DNA from: an uncultured bacterium
GTDB taxonomy: Bacteria > Patescibacteriota > Dojkabacteria > SC72
NCBI GenBank assembly: GCA_903840015.1
Contig: CAIMEL010000022.1
Coordinates: 1-56,613, forward strand
Reading direction: 5' to 3'
DNA: 56,613 nucleotides
Position numbers and translations under genes: made by a program. This document shows positions 52,582-56,613 of the stretch, piece after piece; within the stretch, counting starts at the first letter, position 1; every line of letters begins with the position of its first letter. The notes beneath the pieces were generated by a model. It ran no database searches. It saw nothing but the letters and a program-made list of their open reading frames with translations, and was not told the DNA's origin.

Positions 52582-52654
52582 GTACCTGGTTGGGATCGAA
52601 CCAACAACCTTTGGTTCCGCAAACCAATGCTCTATCCAATTAAGCTACAGGTAC
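52582..52654 (-). tRNA. tRNA-Arg(GCG)
   Basis: Acceptor GTACCTG / CAGGTAC, anticodon stem TTGGT / ACCAA with loop TTGCGGA, so anticodon GCG. T-loop TTCGATC. No encoded CCA. Bacteria normally use ACG (inosine) for CGT/CGC codons. Confidence 0.93.
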
Positions 52655-52690
52655 AAAAGATCTTCTATTAAGAAGATTTTATCACAATAA

Positions 52691-53530
52691 TCAGAATTTA
52701 ATAACTATATCACCCTCTTCATATGTTACCAGATATTGCACATTGTATTTTGAAAATTTTTCTATGGTTTCATAATGAGGATGTCCGAATTTATTCTCTC
52801 TACCAACGGAACAGATGGCCACCTTCGGACCAACAGTTTTGAGAAACATCTCAGAGGTAGAAGTTCTAGAACAGTGGTGTCCAACTTTTAACATATATAT
52901 TTCTCCCAAATCCTCTCCCAACAGCTCTTCCTCCACTTCTACCTCAGCATCACCCATCAGCAGAATGCGGTAATCATCGACTTCAAGCAGAGCAACTAGA
53001 GACTCATTGTTCAGATTACTGCTTTGGGCATCATTGATATCAAAAGGATAAAGAATTTTTAAACTCAGATCCCCATATTCCACAAGATATCCGTAGGAAA
53101 CAGGGGTTAACAAATTCTCGTATTGGGTAAGGATATAATCATAGTTTTGATTATTAGCCATAGTCGGATTGTAAAGTATCTTGCCAACCTCATACCGAGA
53201 CAAGAGATGTAAAATGCCCACAAGATGATCATCATGAGGATGAGTTAAAACTACAACATCTATATAGTTATCGAACCAGGGCATATACTGGGGCAATTTA
53301 TACACGATACTATCATCTGGTCCTCCATCTATTAATATTTGGAACCTTTCTTTCTGAACTAAGATGGTGTCTCCCTGCCCAATATCAAAAAATATCAATT
53401 GAGATCTCTCCATTTCACCAATGGAACCAGAAACAACAAGAAGGACAGAGACTAGAAGCGAGAGAACATTAAGGAAATTTTCTTTTACAAACCAAAGCAG
53501 CACTTTTAATATAGTAGTTATATTTTTCAT
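52691..53530 (-). CDS. comEC: ComEC C-terminal part: metallo-beta-lactamase-fold nuclease domain
   Basis: 279 aa. One membrane helix (about 17-36), then the MBL fold typical of the ComEC C-terminus: FFDIGQGDTILVQ, ILIDGGPDDS, VLTHPHDDHLVGILHLL, LMGDAEVEVEEELL and LKVGHHCSRTSTSE. In the usual ComEC this is the last domain of one polypeptide and is thought to degrade the non-transported DNA strand. Here it is a separate frame whose ATG lies in the 62-nt overlap with the upstream channel gene, in the +1 frame relative to it. Confidence 0.88.
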   Translation of the reverse strand: MKNITTILKVLLWFVKENFLNVLSLLVSVLLVVSGSIGEMERSQLIFFDIGQGDTILVQKERFQILIDGGPDDSIVYKLPQYMPWFDNYIDVVVLTHPHDDHLVGILHLLSRYEVGKILYNPTMANNQNYDYILTQYENLLTPVSYGYLVEYGDLSLKILYPFDINDAQSSNLNNESLVALLEVDDYRILLMGDAEVEVEEELLGEDLGEIYMLKVGHHCSRTSTSEMFLKTVGPKVAICSVGRENKFGHPHYETIEKFSKYNVQYLVTYEEGDIVIKF

Positions 53531-55175
53531 TTTCTAAAGGGTAGAAATATATTACAAAAACAAGAATAACCAATCCCAGCAGGATAGAAAGAATTCTTGA
53601 ATACAGAGGATCTATACTCCATACTCCCCAGTTAACCCTCCCAACATACTCCACCACCCACTGAAAATATTTCAATTGGATATTTACAATTGAAAAGAAA
53701 AAATATGATAACTGCGGCAACAGTTGTTGAGAGATAATGGCAAGGACTCCCCAAAGCATAGTCCCCTCTATTACTGGTAAAATTAAAGTATTTGCGAGAA
53801 CAGACCAAACCGAGAAAGAATTAAACACACTGAGTGTAACTGGCATTGTGGCGATAGTGCAGCTCATAGTGGGCAGAACATATCCTTTTAAAAAATCTGA
53901 TTTCCCGAAACAGGAATTAGCAACATTCTCGAAGACTGGTAAAAGATATACCAATCCCAAGGTTGCTAACAGGGATAACTGCAAACCTACACTTTCTAGG
54001 ATATACCTATCAAATATCAAAAAGGTTGCCACAGTGAACGGAATAGCTATATGTATTGAATTACTCCTACCGAATAGAACTGCAACGAGAGATACACTTG
54101 TCATTATACAGGCTCGCACTATAGACGCAGACAATCCTGAAAGCATAGCAAACATCCATATTACTACAAGACCAATTATATTCTTTGATTTTCTTTCTAA
54201 GAACGAAAAAGTTCTATTAGAAAAAACTATTAATATCGAGACGTTGTATCCAGAGGCCGCAACTATATGACTAACACCGGAATCCCGAACAGCTTTCTCG
54301 AAACTTTTACTAAATAGCCTTTCCTGACCAAACAGAATCCCTACTAACAAGGATGATTGTGGTTCAAATAGTACAGTGTCAACTTTCGATATCAGGTAAT
54401 ATTTCAGATCAACCAAAAAATTCCTTACTACAAAGCCATATCTCGCATCAGAAACGGAATCGCATTCCACAGATATAGCTTCAAATATAATATAGATACT
54501 TTTCCCTCTCAGATATTTTTTGTAGTCAAAGTCAGAAAAATTTTTAGGTTCCACAAAACTCCCATAGAAAAAACATCTCTGCCCTATGCTAAATATTTGA
54601 AAGGGGCTAGATCTTACAAGAATATTACCCTCATACTTATCCAAATTAGTACCATTTCGGGTCCCACCCCATAGTGCACGGGTTTCAACTGATTGTAATA
54701 TATGCCCTTCGCTTGGTTCGGACAGTACAAACCCAACAAAATCTGTGTTACTAAGTGTGAAACCACCCACTGCCTCATCCTGTTCTCTTTCATACCTGCA
54801 AGTCAAGAAAGCATAGACAATAGCCAGGATGCTTACTATGAGAGCGAATCCTATACCTCTGATTTTGTATACAAATTCCCTACTCCACATTTTACTCTTA
54901 GAAAGCATAGAGAGGTTCGGCATCTTGAGTAAACCGACGAAAACGAAGAGAAATATTAAAAAAGAAATGACAGATACTAGCAGAAGAACTCCCATAGTGT
55001 GGAGATGTGTAACGTTTCTCAGTACCAAAAGGCCTACAAGATAAGAAAATAGGAATAGCAGAGAATACAGAATGAGTTTGTAATCAAGAACATACGAATA
55101 CAAAGCATAAGATCTGATTGCTAGCTTTAAGATAAAAGCCTTGAAAGCGTGGAACAATCTATATGCAGACAGCAT
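53469..55175 (-). CDS. comEC: ComEC N-terminal part: DNA channel domain
   Basis: 568 aa, about ten membrane helices. Competence-domain motif GILFGQERLFSKSFEKAVRDSGVSHIVAASGYNVSILIVF region (SHIVAASGYNV is diagnostic). N-terminal DUF4131-type segment with the OB-like part (GFVLSEPSEGH, RCFFYGSFVEP). It ends with YYIKSAALVCKRKFP just where a normal ComEC would continue into its last helix and MBL domain. It forms the channel for single-stranded DNA entry. Overlaps comEA by 17 nt. Confidence 0.9.
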   Translation of the reverse strand: MLSAYRLFHAFKAFILKLAIRSYALYSYVLDYKLILYSLLFLFSYLVGLLVLRNVTHLHTMGVLLLVSVISFLIFLFVFVGLLKMPNLSMLSKSKMWSREFVYKIRGIGFALIVSILAIVYAFLTCRYEREQDEAVGGFTLSNTDFVGFVLSEPSEGHILQSVETRALWGGTRNGTNLDKYEGNILVRSSPFQIFSIGQRCFFYGSFVEPKNFSDFDYKKYLRGKSIYIIFEAISVECDSVSDARYGFVVRNFLVDLKYYLISKVDTVLFEPQSSLLVGILFGQERLFSKSFEKAVRDSGVSHIVAASGYNVSILIVFSNRTFSFLERKSKNIIGLVVIWMFAMLSGLSASIVRACIMTSVSLVAVLFGRSNSIHIAIPFTVATFLIFDRYILESVGLQLSLLATLGLVYLLPVFENVANSCFGKSDFLKGYVLPTMSCTIATMPVTLSVFNSFSVWSVLANTLILPVIEGTMLWGVLAIISQQLLPQLSYFFFSIVNIQLKYFQWVVEYVGRVNWGVWSIDPLYSRILSILLGLVILVFVIYFYPLENEKYNYYIKSAALVCKRKFP

Positions 55176-55878
55176 CTTTGAATTTGTTCAACGTTGCCTC
55201 GCCTATCCCACTTACATTTAGTAAATCTTCGATTTTTGTATAAGGCCTACCCAAAATTATTTTTTCAGCAGTAACTTCCCCAACACCATTTAAACTAGTA
55301 AGCTCTGATTTAGATGCAGTATTGATGTTCACACATTGTACCCCCTGCCCATTTGTATTACCTCCCTCAGTGGAATTAGAAGTTTGAGTACCAGAACTTT
55401 CCGCCCCTGTAGACTGATTACTACTAAAGGTCCCAACTTGGGGCAGGAAACTTAATAACTTACACTCCACCTCCTTTTCTAAAGGAAAATATATCTTTTG
55501 ATTTGCTGTTAAAGGCAGTGCAAGGTTAATGTTTCTAGAAACAAAGCTCAATGCAACTCCTTTAGAAAAACCTCCTGCTTTGTTCACAGCATCTATCATA
55601 AGAGCCTCACTATCTAAACAGTACACACCAGGCTCCCTGACAGCACCGCTGACATCTATATAGATTGAACAGCCACGCTCTATGAATAATGACTTGTCGC
55701 TCTTCACAGCCTCTACAGACAGAACTTCAGGACTCTCAACCCCAGTTTGTGTATCAACTACCTTTTCACTGAAGTCAAAATATTTAAGTAAAACATACTG
55801 AGAAAAAAATATTCCTAGAAGAAAACTGACCAAGAATACAGCTATATACTTTATACTAACTTTCTTCATATCCTTCAT
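55159..55878 (-). CDS. comEA: ComEA-like DNA receptor with SLBB and helix-hairpin-helix domains
   Basis: 239 aa. Membrane helix near the N-terminus (about 8-28), then an SLBB-type domain (CSIYIDVSGAVREPGVYCLD, VNKAGGFSKGV), a Ser/Thr/Gly linker (STGAESSGTQTSNSTEGG) and a terminal HhH pair (INTASKSELTSLNGVGE, LLNVSGIGEATLNKFKD). It binds double-stranded DNA at the cell surface and delivers it to ComEC. The order comEA-comEC is the standard competence operon. Confidence 0.92.
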   Translation of the reverse strand: MKDMKKVSIKYIAVFLVSFLLGIFFSQYVLLKYFDFSEKVVDTQTGVESPEVLSVEAVKSDKSLFIERGCSIYIDVSGAVREPGVYCLDSEALMIDAVNKAGGFSKGVALSFVSRNINLALPLTANQKIYFPLEKEVECKLLSFLPQVGTFSSNQSTGAESSGTQTSNSTEGGNTNGQGVQCVNINTASKSELTSLNGVGEVTAEKIILGRPYTKIEDLLNVSGIGEATLNKFKDAVCI

Positions 55879-55912
55879 AAGAAGAATATATAAAGAAGAG
55901 ATTAAGTTTGGA

Positions 55913-56572
55913 TTAATTCTCGATTATCTGAACACTCTCTATTACCACCTTGTTAACCGGTTTCTCTTTTGAATCCGTTTCAACTCTACCAATAGAATCA
56001 ACCACTGCAAAACCATCTACAACCTCTCCGAAGAGCGTGTATACACCACTGTTTAGAGCCTCTAGATTACCTTCCGATATATTACCAAGAGTTATGAAGA
56101 ACTGGGATCCATTGGTATTAGCACCTGCATTGGCCATCCCTACAGAGTAAGCTTTGTACTTTCTTGCAGTGACCTCATCTTTGAAAGAATATCCGGGACC
56201 TCCTGTACCTATTCCTGTAGGATCTCCACCTTGGATTACAAAACCTTCTACTACCCTGTGGAATATGATGCCGTTATAGAATTTCTCTGACGCCAAGAAG
56301 AGGAAGTTATTAACAGCTAAAGGTGTTTCCTTTTCAAACAAATCTATCTCGATATTTCCCAAAGATGTTTTCAGGATAACTCTGTAATCTACACCATCCT
56401 CCATGACATTTTTAGCCTCAGTATATTTTTTTGTTTGAACGATATTATTAGTAATATTTGTATTCATACCATTTTTTGTCATATATAGCCCTGCAATAGA
56501 GACAATCAACAGGCCAACGACAAGAAACAATATCTTCTTGTTATCCTTTACTGCCTCTCCAACCTGACTCAT
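55913..56572 (-). CDS. Peptidyl-prolyl cis-trans isomerase, cyclophilin type, membrane-anchored
   Basis: 219 aa. N-terminal membrane helix (about 13-32), linker, then cyclophilin domain: LKTSLGNIEIDLFEKETPLA, NGIIFHRVVEGFVIQGGDP, GSQFFITLG (with the Arg of FHR and the Gln-x-Phe of SQFF). Probably acts on exported proteins. It opens the run toward comEA, 34 nt upstream. Closest to the PpiA/B group. Confidence 0.93.
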   Translation of the reverse strand: MSQVGEAVKDNKKILFLVVGLLIVSIAGLYMTKNGMNTNITNNIVQTKKYTEAKNVMEDGVDYRVILKTSLGNIEIDLFEKETPLAVNNFLFLASEKFYNGIIFHRVVEGFVIQGGDPTGIGTGGPGYSFKDEVTARKYKAYSVGMANAGANTNGSQFFITLGNISEGNLEALNSGVYTLFGEVVDGFAVVDSIGRVETDSKEKPVNKVVIESVQIIEN

Positions 56573-56613
56573 ATATACACATTATATTTAATTTATATAC
56601 TTATATAATACTA

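Overview
The window is AT-rich, gene-dense bacterial chromosome, with nearly every gene abutting or overlapping its neighbour. The gene content and the shortened or fused forms of core proteins point to a Candidate Phyla Radiation (Patescibacteria) genome, possibly near Dojkabacteria, Katanobacteria or Microgenomates. That placement is inference from content, not from a tree. TGA is used as a stop (end of rlmN), so the code is the standard bacterial one. There is no rRNA, CRISPR array, phage or insertion sequence.

Layout. 1-12.2 kb (mostly minus strand): dnaX (cut by the left edge), a shortened mfd, pth-ybeY-yqeY-rpsU, a Cys-rich surface protein, an M50 protease (rseP-like), frr, tsf with two UBA-like domains, and rpsB interrupted by an in-frame TAA. 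12.3-21.3 kb: a half-size MFS protein, then rpmB, mreBCD, a PBP2, dprA, topA and radC, all on the minus strand. 21.3-25 kb: a second M50 protease, a candidate 6S-like RNA, tRNAs, a membrane protein, a GH1 glycosidase and an unknown ORF. 25-29.6 kb: rpmG - tRNA-Trp - secE - nusG - rplK - rplA, then a 1.2 kb island of three small genes, each with its own promoter, separated by large stem-loops, then rplJ-rplL.

29.7-36.7 kb: an operon of a seven-helix membrane protein and four ATP-grasp ligases. The first ligase is fused to a retropepsin-like domain and the third carries a degraded Mur-ligase piece. Convergent to it lie a DUF1704/MATCAP-type metallopeptidase and a second mreB. I regard this as the best candidate for an undescribed system, probably making or trimming amide-linked tails. 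37.7-46.5 kb: trpS, a PEGA/propeller-like protein, tRNA-Arg, uvrA, proS and a RuBisCO-like protein without the catalytic lysines. 46.5-49.5 kb: two membrane-anchored cohesin-like proteins beside a dockerin protein. 49.6-56.6 kb: rlmN, tRNA-Pro, argS with two tRNA-Arg genes, a ComEC split in two, comEA and a cyclophilin.

Expression signals. Several genes have a sigma70-type -10 box only 6-9 nt before the start codon and no Shine-Dalgarno, which predicts leaderless mRNAs. Strong Shine-Dalgarno sites are confined to a few genes (rpsU, rpsB, the small-gene island). Many promoters fit TTTACA or TTGACN, 17 bp, TAAAAT or TATAAT.
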